NCBI GenBank assembly: GCA_964502175.1
Contig: CAZCVE010000041.1
Coordinates: 1-64,000, forward strand
Length of the DNA: 64,000 nt
Direction: 5' to 3'
DNA from: JAFLCL01 sp964502175
GTDB lineage: Bacteria > Myxococcota_A > Polyangia > Polyangiales > Sandaracinaceae
The notes beneath the pieces were generated by a model. That model searched no databases and had not been told where the DNA came from. It was given only the letters and a program-made list of their open reading frames with translations. Shown here in pieces: positions 16,098 to 25,493 of this stretch. Numbering within the stretch: position 1 is the first letter of the stretch; each line of letters starts with the position of its first letter. The translations under genes were made by a program, and so were the position numbers.

Positions 16098-18269
16098 TTA
16101 GAACCGATCGAGGTTCATGACCTTCGTCCACGCGGCGACGAAGTCCCGCGCGAGCTTGTCCTTCGCGTCGTTGCTCGCGTAGACCTCGGCGTACGCGCGC
16201 AGCTCGGAGTGCGAGCCGAACACGAGGTCGGCGCGCGTGGCGGTGTGCTTCAGCGCACCAGTGTGGCGATCGCGTCCCTCGAACACGTTCGCGTCGGCCG
16301 TCGGCGCCCACGCGGTGCCCATGTCGAGCAGCGTCACGAAGAAGTCGTTCGAGAGCGTGCCCACGCGGCTCGTGAAGACGCCGTGCTTGCTGCCGCCCGC
16401 GCCGAGCACGCGCAGGCCTCCCACGAGCACCGTCAGCTCGGGCGCGCTGAGCGTGAGCAGCTGCGCGCGATCGACGAGGTAGCCCTCGGTCGGGCCTTCG
16501 AGCCCCGCCCCCCCGAAGCCAGCTTTCGTGTAGTTGCGGAAGCCGTCCGCCTGCGGCTCGAGGTGCGTGAACGACTCGACGTCGGTCTGCGCGTCCGTCG
16601 CGTCCGTGCGGCCCGCGGTGAACGGCACGGTGATCTTCACGCCCGCGTCGGCCGCGGCCTTGGCGACCGCCGCGTTGCCGCCGATCACGATCAGATCGGC
16701 GATCGAGACCTTCTTGCCGCCCTTCGCCGCGCCGTCGAAGGACTTCTTCACGCCCTCGAGCACGCCGAGCACCTTCGCGAGCTGCGCGGGCTGGTTCACC
16801 TCCCAGTCCTTCTGCGGCGCGAGGCGCACGCGCGCGCCGTTGGCTCCGCCGCGCATGTCGCCGCCGCGGAAGGTCGAGGCCGAGGCCCATGCGGTCGACA
16901 CGAGCTCGGACACGCTCAGGCCCGAGCTCAGGATCTGCTGCGAGAGCGACGCCACGTCTGCGTCGTCGACGAGTGTGTGATCGACGGCGGGCACCGGGTC
17001 CTGCCAGATCAGCTCTTCCTTCGGCACCTCGGGCCCGCGGTAGCGCGCGCGCGGTCCCATGTCGCGGTGCGTGAGCTTGAACCACGCGCGGGCGAACGCG
17101 TCCGCGAACGCATCGGGGCTCGCGAGGAAGCGGCGCGAGATCACCTCGTACGCGGGATCGAAGCGCAGCGAGAGATCGGTCGTGAGCATCGTGGGGCGGC
17201 GCTTCTTCGTCGCGTCGAACGCGTCGGGGATCACCTCGTCTGCGCCCTTCGCGATCCACTGGTGCGCACCGGCGGGGCTCTTCGTGAGCTCCCACTCGTG
17301 CGCGAAGAGCAGCGTGAAGAAGTCGTGGCTCCACTGCGCGGGCGTGCGCGTCCAGGTCACGTCGAGGCCGCTCGTGATCGCGTCCTTGCCGACGCCGCTC
17401 TGGAACGTGCTCTTCCAGCCGAAGCCCTGCTGCTCGATCGCGCCGCCCTCGGGATCGACGCCCACGTGGCTCGCGGGGCCCGCGCCGTGCGTCTTGCCGA
17501 AGCTGTGACCGCCGGCGATCAGCGCGACGGTCTCTTCGTCGTCCATCGCCATGCGCGCGAAGGTCTCGCGGATGTCCTTCGCCGCCGCGATCGGATCGGG
17601 CACGCCGTTCGGGCCCTCGGGGTTCACGTAGATGAGGCCCATCTGCACCGCACCGAGCGGCTTCGCGAGATCACGATCGCCCGAGTAGCGCGCGTCGGCC
17701 CCGAGCCACTTCTTCTCCTGGCCCCACGAGACGTCCTCGTCCGCCTCCCACACGTCCGCGCGACCGAGGCCCACGCCGAACGTCTTGAAGCCCATCGACT
17801 GCAGCGCGACGTGGCCCGTCAGGATGAAGAGGTCGGCCCACGAGATCGACTGACCGTACTTCTGCTTGATCGGCCAGAGCAGGCGGCGCGCCTTGTCGAG
17901 GTTGCCGTTGTCGGGCCAGCTGTTGAGGGGCGCGAAGCGCTGCTGACCGCGTCCGCCGCCGCCGCGACCATCGCCCACGCGGTAGGTGCCCGCGCTGTGC
18001 CACGCCATGCGGATGAAGAACGGGCCGTAGTGCCCGAAGTCCGCCGGCCACCACGGCTGGGAGTCGGTCATCAGCGCGTGGAGGTCCTTCTTGATCGCGT
18101 CGTAGTCGAGCTTCGCGAGGGCGGCGTCGTAGTCGAACGACTCGCCCAGCGGGTTCGACTTGGTCGAGTGCTGACGGAGCAGGCTCACGTCGAGGCGGTT
18201 CGGCCACCAGTCGGTGTTCTTCGTCTGGGTGCCGGTCGCGGCGTGGTGGAAGGGGCACTTGCTCGTCAT
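16098..18269 (-). CDS. katG: Catalase-peroxidase
   Basis: 723 aa, full length for bacterial KatG. The distal heme site is RMAWHSAGTYR (Arg87, Trp90, His91). The proximal His is in AGGHSFGKTHGAG. GLIYVNPEGPNG holds the Tyr of the Met-Tyr-Trp crosslink. Two tandem peroxidase domains are present and only the first is heme-active in the family. It removes H2O2 and has peroxidase activity in the cytoplasm. RBS AGGAGA lies upstream of the ATG. It is divergent from a sigma-54 activator across about 290 bp. Confidence 0.96.
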   Translation of the reverse strand: MTSKCPFHHAATGTQTKNTDWWPNRLDVSLLRQHSTKSNPLGESFDYDAALAKLDYDAIKKDLHALMTDSQPWWPADFGHYGPFFIRMAWHSAGTYRVGDGRGGGGRGQQRFAPLNSWPDNGNLDKARRLLWPIKQKYGQSISWADLFILTGHVALQSMGFKTFGVGLGRADVWEADEDVSWGQEKKWLGADARYSGDRDLAKPLGAVQMGLIYVNPEGPNGVPDPIAAAKDIRETFARMAMDDEETVALIAGGHSFGKTHGAGPASHVGVDPEGGAIEQQGFGWKSTFQSGVGKDAITSGLDVTWTRTPAQWSHDFFTLLFAHEWELTKSPAGAHQWIAKGADEVIPDAFDATKKRRPTMLTTDLSLRFDPAYEVISRRFLASPDAFADAFARAWFKLTHRDMGPRARYRGPEVPKEELIWQDPVPAVDHTLVDDADVASLSQQILSSGLSVSELVSTAWASASTFRGGDMRGGANGARVRLAPQKDWEVNQPAQLAKVLGVLEGVKKSFDGAAKGGKKVSIADLIVIGGNAAVAKAAADAGVKITVPFTAGRTDATDAQTDVESFTHLEPQADGFRNYTKAGFGGAGLEGPTEGYLVDRAQLLTLSAPELTVLVGGLRVLGAGGSKHGVFTSRVGTLSNDFFVTLLDMGTAWAPTADANVFEGRDRHTGALKHTATRADLVFGSHSELRAYAEVYASNDAKDKLARDFVAAWTKVMNLDRF

Positions 18270-18559
18270 CGTGGGTGTCTCCTGGGGCCTGAGGGCTGCG
18301 TGGAACGACGCTAGTGCGCTGGCCGTGCCACGGGACGCGGGCGGGTCGGCGAACCTGCTTTCTTGGGGTCAGACCCTCCTCGCGCCCCACGAATACCGTG
18401 AAATCGCGCGCGCCGACAGTGCGGAACGACCCCTGTCGACCCACCGACAGAGCCTGGATGTTCAGAGGTCACACCGAGATATCGTGGTCGACCGGGGATG
18501 GTGCACCGCCATTTCGGTGCATCGACATTTCGGTGTCGTTGCCCCATGCTCGCTCTCCC
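18270..18559. promoter_or_regulatory. Divergent intergenic region between katG and the sigma-54 activator
   Basis: A 290-bp non-coding stretch. It contains a direct repeat CATTTCGGTG at 18510-18519 and 18526-18535 (16 bp between starts, about 1.5 helical turns) 25-50 bp upstream of the activator start. This could be an operator. No convincing -24/-12 sigma-54 promoter or -35/-10 pair was identified by eye. Confidence 0.5.
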
Positions 18560-20197
18560 ATGCGTGCGCCCAGCGAATCGTCCGAGCCCTCGACGCAGAC
18601 CCTGGCCGGCCTCGGGTCGCCGGCTCCGCCACCCGGTCTCACGGTCGTCTCCGCCCCGACCCGTGACCTCGCGGAGCTCGCCCGCGCGGCCACCGACGCC
18701 CCCCTCGAAGAGCTCCTCCGGCGTGGCCTCGAGGGACTCTCGCGGCTCGCGCCGTACGAGCTCGCGGTCGTGTTCTCGCTCGAGCCGGACGGCCGCACGC
18801 TGCGTCCGCGCGCGACCAAGGGGCCTCTGTCGAGCGAGCTCGTGAAGCAGCACCAGCTGTCGCTCGACGACTTCCCCACGCTCCGCGAGGCGCTCGAGAC
18901 ACGCCGCGCGCGCGCCTACACCGAGCACGATCACGCGCACGGCGACGGCGACCCGTTCGACGGCGTGCTCGATCTCCCGCACGGGCACGCGTGCATGGTC
19001 GCGCCGCTCGCGGCGGGCGACGACGTGCTCGGCGTGCTCACGCTCGATCGTCGCGAGTGCGTGGCGTACCCGTCGAGCGTCGTCGATCTGGTCGAGGTGT
19101 ACGCGCGCATCCTCGCGCTCGCGATCAAGAGCCACGAGCAGGCCCGCGAGCTGGCGACGCTGGGCCGTGAGGCGCTCGAGCACGCGCGCGCCCTCGAAGA
19201 GCAGATGAGCGCCCACGAGGACTCGACGCTCGGCGTGAGCCGCTCGCCGCTGATGAAGCAGCTCGCGCGACGCGTCGAGCAAGTCGCGGCGGCGAGCACG
19301 CCCATCCTGATCCTCGGAGAGACCGGCACTGGCAAGGAGCGCCTCGCGCAGGCGATCCACCGTGCCAGTCCGCGGCGCGACAGGGCCTTCGTGGCGGTCA
19401 ATTGTGCTGCCATTCCGCGCGACCTCCTCGAGAGTGAGCTCTTCGGGCACGTGAGAGGGGCATTCTCGGGTGCCAGTCGCGATCGACTGGGCCGCTTCAA
19501 GAGCGCGCACGGAGGCACGTTGTTGCTCGACGAGATCGGAGAGCTGCCGCTCGATCTCCAGGCCAAGTTGCTTCGTGTGCTCCAGACGGGAGAGATCCAG
19601 GCGGTCGGCTCCGATCGGCCGCAGAAGCTGGACGTGAGAGTCCTCGCCGCGACGCACGTCGACCTGAAGAAGGCAGTGGCGGACAATCGCTTTCGCGAGG
19701 ACCTCTATTATCGACTCGAGGTCTTTCCCCTCACACTGCCACCCTTGCGCGAGCGCCTCGAAGATCTGCCGTCGCTGTGCGTCGCGCTGCTCGCGGAGCT
19801 GGGCCCGCGCACCGGCAAGAAGGGATTCGTGGTCACCGACGCAGGCCTCGAGGCCCTCGCGCGACGCACCTGGCCGGGCAACGTGCGCGAGCTCGCGAAC
19901 GTGCTCGAGCGCGCGATGTTGGTCGCGACCACGACGCGCCTCGGTCCACGAGAGCTCGGCCTCGAGCAGGGCCCGACCCGCAGCGTCGAAGGACGCGCGA
20001 TCCCTGCGGAGGCCAGCGCGGACACGCCGCTCGTCACGCTCGCAGAGAACGAGCGGCAGCACGTCGCGAACGTGCTCGCGCGCACGTCGGGCCGCATCTA
20101 CGGCGAAGGCGGCGCAGCCGAGATCCTCGGCCTGCCTCCGACGACGCTCCAGAGCCGGATGAAGAAGCTCGGCCTCGATCGCCGCGGCGGGCGTTGA
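18560..20197 (+). CDS. Sigma-54-dependent transcriptional activator with N-terminal GAF domain
   Basis: 545 aa from MRAPSESSEPST. GAF-like sensor at about 35-190 (APYELAVVFSLEPDG, HACMVAPLAAGDDVLGVLTL), then a short linker helix. The AAA+ domain begins near residue 225 with Walker A LGETGTGKE near 250, the sigma-54 contact loop as GAFSGA (Ser for Thr in GAFTGA), Walker B GGTLLLDEIGELP, and R-finger FREDLYYRL. The C-terminal Fis-type HTH is AAEILGLPPTTLQSRMKKLG. It activates RNA polymerase-sigma54. No phosphorylatable receiver is present, so the GAF ligand probably controls it. The target could be katG or distant genes. Confidence 0.92.
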   Translation: MRAPSESSEPSTQTLAGLGSPAPPPGLTVVSAPTRDLAELARAATDAPLEELLRRGLEGLSRLAPYELAVVFSLEPDGRTLRPRATKGPLSSELVKQHQLSLDDFPTLREALETRRARAYTEHDHAHGDGDPFDGVLDLPHGHACMVAPLAAGDDVLGVLTLDRRECVAYPSSVVDLVEVYARILALAIKSHEQARELATLGREALEHARALEEQMSAHEDSTLGVSRSPLMKQLARRVEQVAAASTPILILGETGTGKERLAQAIHRASPRRDRAFVAVNCAAIPRDLLESELFGHVRGAFSGASRDRLGRFKSAHGGTLLLDEIGELPLDLQAKLLRVLQTGEIQAVGSDRPQKLDVRVLAATHVDLKKAVADNRFREDLYYRLEVFPLTLPPLRERLEDLPSLCVALLAELGPRTGKKGFVVTDAGLEALARRTWPGNVRELANVLERAMLVATTTRLGPRELGLEQGPTRSVEGRAIPAEASADTPLVTLAENERQHVANVLARTSGRIYGEGGAAEILGLPPTTLQSRMKKLGLDRRGGR

Positions 20198-20235
20198 ACG
20201 AGCGTCGACCCGATGCAGGGAGGCGCGACGGAGCC

Positions 20236-20337
20236 GGGACGATCGGGGGTGGGGCCTCGTCCGCTCGCAGTCCTCGGTCTCGCGCCTTCGGCGCTCACCT
20301 GCGGGCTCGCTCCCTCAACCCCACCCCCGACCGTCCC
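20236..20337. repeat. Long inverted repeat, copy C
   Basis: Arms 20236-20254 (GGGACGATCGGGGGTGGGG) and 20319-20337 are complementary over 19 nt with one mismatch. The loop is 64 nt and itself contains CGCGCCTTCGGCGC. It lies 40 bp past the stop of the sigma-54 activator. Confidence 0.75.
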
Positions 20338-20394
20338 TCACGGGACTGTCCTTCCAGGCATGCCTCGCCCGCGCGGTGCTGTCACACTCGCGTC

Positions 20395-20931
20395 ATGTCG
20401 CTTCGCTTCGGTCTCGTGCTCTCGTGCCTCCTCGCGCTGTCGTCATGCGACGGCGGGACGTCCCCCGCCGACGCCCACATGGTCGGCATGGACGCGCCGA
20501 CCGTCGACGACTCTGGTGCTCCGGCGAGTGACGCCGCGTCCCTCGACCTCGACGCGTCTGCCGAAGACGCGCGAGGCACGTCCGACGACGTGGCCGTGGC
20601 GAACGATGCGAGCGTGAGCGACGACGCCGCCGCGGTCGCGAGCGACGCCGCGGGCGACGCGGGGTGCCCGCGCACCGAGATGACTCGCATGGCGGGCGTG
20701 TGCGACGGGCGTGGGCGCGCGATCTGTCAGATGTGGAGCGACAGCCTCGGGGGCGGTCGCATGACCAACGCCGTCTGCCTCGGCACCGGCGGCTTCTGCG
20801 CGCGCGCTGACACGTGTGCTTCGCCCGATCCCGAGTCGTGCACGTGCGGCGCCGGACCTCGCTGCGCCGACGACCAGGTCTGTGTCTTCGGCCCGATGCG
20901 CACGCCGCACTGCGAGTGCATCTCGCCCTGA
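20395..20931 (+). CDS. Lipoprotein with Asp/Ala-rich linker, unknown function
   Basis: 178 aa. Signal-peptide-II leader SLRFGLVLSCLLALSSC with lipobox LSSC. Residues about 25-95 are a low-complexity Asp/Ala/Ser linker. The C-terminal 85 residues hold about ten Cys (ICQMWSD, CLGTGGFCARADTC, CTCGAGPRCADDQVC), a small disulfide-rich domain. Likely surface-exposed. No homolog function recognised. Confidence 0.8.
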   Translation: MSLRFGLVLSCLLALSSCDGGTSPADAHMVGMDAPTVDDSGAPASDAASLDLDASAEDARGTSDDVAVANDASVSDDAAAVASDAAGDAGCPRTEMTRMAGVCDGRGRAICQMWSDSLGGGRMTNAVCLGTGGFCARADTCASPDPESCTCGAGPRCADDQVCVFGPMRTPHCECISP

Positions 20932-20959
20932 CCGGCCCTCACGAGAGCCGCTCACGTAG

Positions 20960-20979
20960 GGGCGAGGCGTGCCTCGCCC
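20960..20979. terminator. Perfect palindromic hairpin between convergent genes
   Basis: GGGCGAGGC-GT-GCCTCGCCC is a 9-bp perfect stem with a two-base centre. It sits 28 bp after the plus-strand lipoprotein stop and 23 bp after the minus-strand stop at 21002, as expected of a bidirectional intrinsic terminator without U-tract. Confidence 0.6.
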
Positions 20980-21001
20980 ATGTGCTCCTCACGAGGGCTG
21001 C

Positions 21002-22486
21002 TCAGGGAGCGGCCGCCGCGTAGATGGGGTTCGCGTAGACCCACGGGACCTCGCGCACGAGCTCGTCGGCGTAGCGGCCGAGGTAGGGACGCGCGTGCTC
21101 GGGCACGAGGAGCACCTCGGCTCGGTAGACGCCGGGCGCGGTGATCACGTGCTCGAGCGTCTCGTCGCTGCCGCTCGCGACCTCGATCGCGCCACCGCTC
21201 GCCGCGCGCAGGATGCGCATGCGCATGCTCGGCGCGGGCTCGCTCGGAAACCCCTCGGGCAGGCGAGGACGCGTCACGCGAAGCGTCGCGCCCACCGCGC
21301 AGTCGTCGCCCATCTCGCACACGCTCGCGTCGCTCTCGACGCCGACGAAGTCGAAACCCACGGGCGTGCCGAACACCTCGAAGACCAGCGCGAAGCGGCC
21401 GTGTCCGAGCGCCTCCATCATCGCGTCGCGCCCTTCTCCGCGCACGAGGAGGTGGTGAGAGTGCCAGTACATCATTCGACGGTACGAGTCGCCGCGCTCT
21501 CCATCGGGCATGGGTGTCACGAAGGTGTTCTCGTGCGCGTCGCACCCGCCCGTGCCGAACACGTGCATGCCCTCGGCGAGCAGCGTGTCCCACCGCTCGA
21601 GCGCGACGTGGTTCTCGCTCAGGAACGACAGCACCGACAGATCGGGCTCGAGGCGGTTCGCGGCCGTGGTGAAGCGCAGCAGCATCGGCGCGTAGTCGAG
21701 CCGTCCGAGTCCGAGCAGCTCTTCGCGGATGTTCGGATCGACGTTGGCGTGCGTGTTGTAGATCTCGATTCCGTCGGGGACCGTGTCGCGCAGCTGCTCG
21801 AGCGAGTGCCCTTCGGTGTGCGCGTAGAGCACGAGCGCGCCGGCCGCGCGGAACGTCGCCGCGGCCTCGGGACCGTCTGCGTCGTAGAGCGCGCCGAGCT
21901 GCTCGGGATCGGCGAGCACGGCGGGATCCTCCGTCGGCGGACGACGCAGGCCCACGGGCATCATCTCGTTCTCCGAGCCCACCATGATCAGCACGCGATG
22001 GCCGTCGTCGCAGCCCCAGTGCGCCGCGATCGCGCGGCCGTCTTCGTCGCGCACCACGTCGTCGATCGGGCGCGTCGCCCAGTGCGCCGCCTCGAAGCCG
22101 GGCTCCTCCACGTGGGGCGCATGATCGGTGAGCCACAGCGTGTCCATGTGCAGGCGACACGCCGCGTCGCGCATGTGCGCGAGGCACGCTTCGTCGGCGA
22201 GCGCCCCGTCCACCCAGCCCTCACCATCACACGCGTCGTGCGACAGCGGCGAGTGCACGTGCACGATGGCGCGCGCGAGGTGGAAGTCGCGTCGCGTGAC
22301 GCTTCCGATCGGCGAGAGCCCATCGGGCCAAGGGGGCGGCGGAGGGCCGGCGTCTTCTGCCGGTGCGTCGAGCGACGGCTCACCCGCGTCGTCCGGCGTC
22401 ACGGAGGCGTCCGGCTCGGGCTCGCGCGCCGTACACGACACAGAGGTGAGAGCGATCGTCACGAGCATCGAGAGGCCAGCGCGCAT
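21002..22486 (-). CDS. PHP/CehA-like metallohydrolase lipoprotein
   Basis: 494 aa. Lipoprotein leader MRAGLSMLVTIALTSVSC, then an Asp/Pro-rich linker. Metal-ligand motifs in PHP order: IVHVHSPLSHD, WLTDHAPH, ALVLYAHTEGH and GTGGCDAHEN. This matches the CehA/McbA-type PHP hydrolases, which cleave phosphoesters or carbamates. The final about 130 residues are beta-rich. It is extracytoplasmic and lipid-anchored. Substrate unknown. Confidence 0.8.
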   Translation of the reverse strand: MRAGLSMLVTIALTSVSCTAREPEPDASVTPDDAGEPSLDAPAEDAGPPPPPWPDGLSPIGSVTRRDFHLARAIVHVHSPLSHDACDGEGWVDGALADEACLAHMRDAACRLHMDTLWLTDHAPHVEEPGFEAAHWATRPIDDVVRDEDGRAIAAHWGCDDGHRVLIMVGSENEMMPVGLRRPPTEDPAVLADPEQLGALYDADGPEAAATFRAAGALVLYAHTEGHSLEQLRDTVPDGIEIYNTHANVDPNIREELLGLGRLDYAPMLLRFTTAANRLEPDLSVLSFLSENHVALERWDTLLAEGMHVFGTGGCDAHENTFVTPMPDGERGDSYRRMMYWHSHHLLVRGEGRDAMMEALGHGRFALVFEVFGTPVGFDFVGVESDASVCEMGDDCAVGATLRVTRPRLPEGFPSEPAPSMRMRILRAASGGAIEVASGSDETLEHVITAPGVYRAEVLLVPEHARPYLGRYADELVREVPWVYANPIYAAAAP

Positions 22487-22537
22487 GGACGGATGATGCA
22501 CCGCCGTGTGCCCTCGCGGGTGCGGTAGGGTGGGCCG

Positions 22538-23938
22538 ATGGACGACTGGGATGCGGTCGAGACGGCGGAGCGGATCAGGCGGCGAGACGTCTCGCGTCGT
22601 GAGGTGATCGAGGCTGCGATCGAGCGCGCGAAGGCCGCGCGCCACCTCGGCGGGATCGTCACGGAGACGTTCGAGCGCGCGCGCAGCCGCGCCGATCGTG
22701 CCGAGGGTCCGTTCGCGGGCGTGCCCACGTTCATCAAGGATCTGGCGCACGTCGAGGGCGTGCCGATCGGCTGGGGCACGCAGGCCGTGCGCGGCGCGGT
22801 GTCGACGCGCAGCGACGGGACCGTGAGGCACCTCGAGGGCCTCGGCCTCGTGAGCCTCGGCAAGAGCGCGACTCCCGAGCTCGGCATGACGGGCACGACG
22901 GAGCCGATGGGCCGTCCGCCCACGCGTAACCCTTGGGATCCCTCGCGGTCGAGCGGCGGCAGCTCCGGTGGCGCAGCCTCGCTCGTGGCCGCGGGCGTCG
23001 TGCCGATGGCGCACGCGAGCGATGGCGGCGGCTCGATCCGCATCCCCGCGGCGTCGTGTGGCCTCGTCGGTCTCAAGCCCACACGCGGACGCTTCGACAT
23101 CGACGCCTCTGCGCTCCTCCCGATCAACGTGGGAGTCAATGGCGTCGTCACCCGCACGGTGAGAGACACGGTGGCATTCTGGAATGCCATGGATGTCCGT
23201 CGCTCGCCGTCTCGCCCGGTGGGGGAGGTGCGTAGTCTGAGTGGCCCGTCTCGCGGTGGTGCGCAGAGTGGCAGTCGCACGCTCCGCATCGGCTTCTTCA
23301 CGCGCTCGCCGATCGGACGAGCCGTGGACGCCGAGCACGTGAAGGCGGTCGAGACCACGGCGCGCACGCTCGAGTCGATGGGCCACCGCGTGGAGTCGAT
23401 CGACAGTCCGTTCCCGGCCGAGATCATCCACGACTTCGTGCGCTACTGGGCGCTGCTCGCGTGGCTCCAAGATCGAGGCGGCAAGGTGCTCGTTCATCCG
23501 AGCTTCGACCGTCGAAAGCTCGAGCCGTGGACACAGGGGCTCTCGCGCTGGTGCGAGCGCGAGCCGCGTGAGCTGGCGCGCGCCGTGCGACGGCTCCGCA
23601 GGTTCGGAACACAGCACGCCGCGACACGTCGACCTCACGACGTGATCTTGTGCCCGGTGCTCGGCCACTCGCCGCCGACGCACGGGCACCTCGCGACCGA
23701 CGTGCCGTTCGACGACGCGCTCTCACGCATCCTCGATCACTTCCCGTTCACGGGGATCCTGAACGCCACGGGCGAGCCCGCGCTCTCGCTGCCGCTCGCG
23801 CGCACGAGCGCGGGGCTGCCGATCGCGGTGCAGCTCGTGGGGCACATGCACGACGAGGCGACGCTGCTCGGCCTCGCGCTCGCGCTCGAGGAGGCGATGC
23901 CGTGGCCGCGCGTCGCGCCGCGCTCGACCGCACCGTGA
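22538..23938 (+). CDS. Amidase signature family enzyme
   Basis: 466 aa. Amidase signature: Lys of GVPTFIKDLAHVEG, then SRSSGGSSGGAASLVAAG containing the Ser-cisSer pair, and ASDGGGSIRIPAASCGLVG with the nucleophilic Ser. This gives the complete Ser-cisSer-Lys triad. Such enzymes hydrolyse amides, including GatA-like ones, but no GatB/GatC neighbours are present, so a free-standing amidase is likely. Cytoplasmic. Confidence 0.88.
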   Translation: MDDWDAVETAERIRRRDVSRREVIEAAIERAKAARHLGGIVTETFERARSRADRAEGPFAGVPTFIKDLAHVEGVPIGWGTQAVRGAVSTRSDGTVRHLEGLGLVSLGKSATPELGMTGTTEPMGRPPTRNPWDPSRSSGGSSGGAASLVAAGVVPMAHASDGGGSIRIPAASCGLVGLKPTRGRFDIDASALLPINVGVNGVVTRTVRDTVAFWNAMDVRRSPSRPVGEVRSLSGPSRGGAQSGSRTLRIGFFTRSPIGRAVDAEHVKAVETTARTLESMGHRVESIDSPFPAEIIHDFVRYWALLAWLQDRGGKVLVHPSFDRRKLEPWTQGLSRWCEREPRELARAVRRLRRFGTQHAATRRPHDVILCPVLGHSPPTHGHLATDVPFDDALSRILDHFPFTGILNATGEPALSLPLARTSAGLPIAVQLVGHMHDEATLLGLALALEEAMPWPRVAPRSTAP

Positions 23939-23990
23939 TCGAACGGAATCGGGGATTCCGCGCGCTGCGCGCCTCGGGCATGCTCGCGAG

Positions 23991-24791
23991 GTGACGCTTC
24001 GCCACGCCGTCGTGCTCCGCCCGCTCTGCGCAGCGGTGTGCGCCGTGCTCGCGAGCGCGTGTCTCATCGATCGCTCGACGCTCGAAGGCGGGAGCGATGC
24101 GGGGACTCCGGCGATGCCCGACGCGCACGTCGTCGCCGACGCGTGGGTGCCTCCCGGCGTGGATGCCTCGATCGATGCCGCCGCGGTGGCCGAGCCCGAT
24201 GCGCACGTGGTCGTCGGGACGGACGCGTGGGCGCCCGACGTGTTCGAGCTGCCTGACGCGTTCGTGCAGCCCGACGCCGTCGTCGCCCCGATCTGTGTGC
24301 CCGAGACGTGCAACGGGCGTGATGACGACTGCGACGGCACGGTCGACGACGGCGCGTGCGGCGTCGACACGACCAGTGGCAGCCGCGCGATCTGCGATGC
24401 GACGACGCGCGGCGCGCGCACGTACCTGTTCTGCCGTCCCACGGCGAGCTGGAGCCTCGCGCGCGGGCTGTGTCGCGCCTTCGGCGGAGGTGCGTACGAT
24501 CTCGTCGCCTTCACGGATGGTGTCGAACAGGACGCTGTGCGCGCATCGATCGATCGCACGGTCTGGCTCGGCCTCTCCGACGATCCGGGCCGCATCACAG
24601 ACGCCGTCGACGACGACTACCGGTGGGTCGATGGATCGCGGCCGTCGTACGACTCGTGGGCCTCCGAAGAGCCCTCCACGCGGCTCGCCGAAGGCTGCGT
24701 GCGCCTCTTCATGGGGGGAACCTGGGACGCGGTCAGCTGCGACGACGCGGAGAACACCAACTCGTTCGTGTGTGAGGCCCCGGTCCCCTGA
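23991..24791 (+). CDS. Lipoprotein with C-type-lectin-like domain
   Basis: 266 aa from GTG. Leader ends AVLASACLIDRS (lipobox ASAC). An Asp/Ala/Pro linker spans about 30-95, followed by a metal-binding-type motif ETCNGRDDDCDGTVDDG. The C-terminal 140 residues have C-type-lectin layout: RTYLFCRPTASWSLARGLCR, VWLGLSDDPGR, YDSWASEEPS, CVRLF, WDAVSCDDAENTNSFVCEAP. Paralog of the gene at 30493 (shared CLIDRS start). Likely a surface carbohydrate- or protein-binding module. Confidence 0.88.
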   Translation: MTLRHAVVLRPLCAAVCAVLASACLIDRSTLEGGSDAGTPAMPDAHVVADAWVPPGVDASIDAAAVAEPDAHVVVGTDAWAPDVFELPDAFVQPDAVVAPICVPETCNGRDDDCDGTVDDGACGVDTTSGSRAICDATTRGARTYLFCRPTASWSLARGLCRAFGGGAYDLVAFTDGVEQDAVRASIDRTVWLGLSDDPGRITDAVDDDYRWVDGSRPSYDSWASEEPSTRLAEGCVRLFMGGTWDAVSCDDAENTNSFVCEAPVP

Positions 24792-25444
24792 TGCCGCTCC
24801 TCGCACACCACGCTGGCCTGATCGACGCGCTGCGTGAGCCCACGGTTCATGATCCGTGGCGCATGCTCGTGAGCGGCTGTCTGGCAGGGTGGCAGTGCGG
24901 GGTCGACGGCACGGACTACGGCATGGGCGGTGGCGGAGCGGGCTTGTTCGCACTGCCCACCTTGCGGACTCTCCCGTTCTGCCCCGAGCAACACGGCATC
25001 GGGACGCCGCGGACCATGCCCGACATCCACGGCGGCGACGGCTTCGACGTGCTCGCAGGCCGCGCGCGTGTGCTCGACGAGAACGGCGTGGACCTCACCG
25101 AGCCGATGATCGTCGGCGCCCGCGCGATGCTCGCGTTCGCCAAGGCCGAGCGCGCAGAGCTCGCGATGCTCACCGACATGAGCGCCGCGTGCGGCAGTCA
25201 GGTGATCAGCGACGGCTGCCGTCTCGTGCCCGTGCGTCGCTTCCAGAAGGGCGTCGGCGTCGCGACCGCGGTGCTCCTCGAAGGCGGCATCGCCGTGGTG
25301 TCGCAGCGCGATCACGCCACGTTCGCGCGGCTGCGCGCGCGACTCGACCCGACCTACGAGATCCCCGAGGGTCTCCGCGATCACCACGAGCACGCGTGGA
25401 CGCTCGAGCACCTGCCCGGCCCGCATCCACGCCTCGAGAGGTGA
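24791..25444 (+). CDS. DUF523 family protein
   Basis: 217 aa, start overlapping the stop of the lectin gene by one base. MLVSGCLAGWQCGVDGTDYG and RTLPFCPEQHGIGTPR are the conserved Cys blocks of DUF523. MSAACGSQVISDG corresponds to the family K-x-x-SCG block. The conserved Cys residues suggest metal or Fe-S binding. Biochemical function is not established. Confidence 0.8.
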   Translation: MPLLAHHAGLIDALREPTVHDPWRMLVSGCLAGWQCGVDGTDYGMGGGGAGLFALPTLRTLPFCPEQHGIGTPRTMPDIHGGDGFDVLAGRARVLDENGVDLTEPMIVGARAMLAFAKAERAELAMLTDMSAACGSQVISDGCRLVPVRRFQKGVGVATAVLLEGGIAVVSQRDHATFARLRARLDPTYEIPEGLRDHHEHAWTLEHLPGPHPRLER

Positions 25445-25493
25445 TCCAGCGTCGGTGATGTCGCGCGACGCGGCATCGACGTAGCATCGGGGA

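Noticed and set aside
15016..18314. Very long plus-strand frames opposite dps and katG
   Set aside because: Antisense of recognised genes with Arg-rich, motif-free translations.
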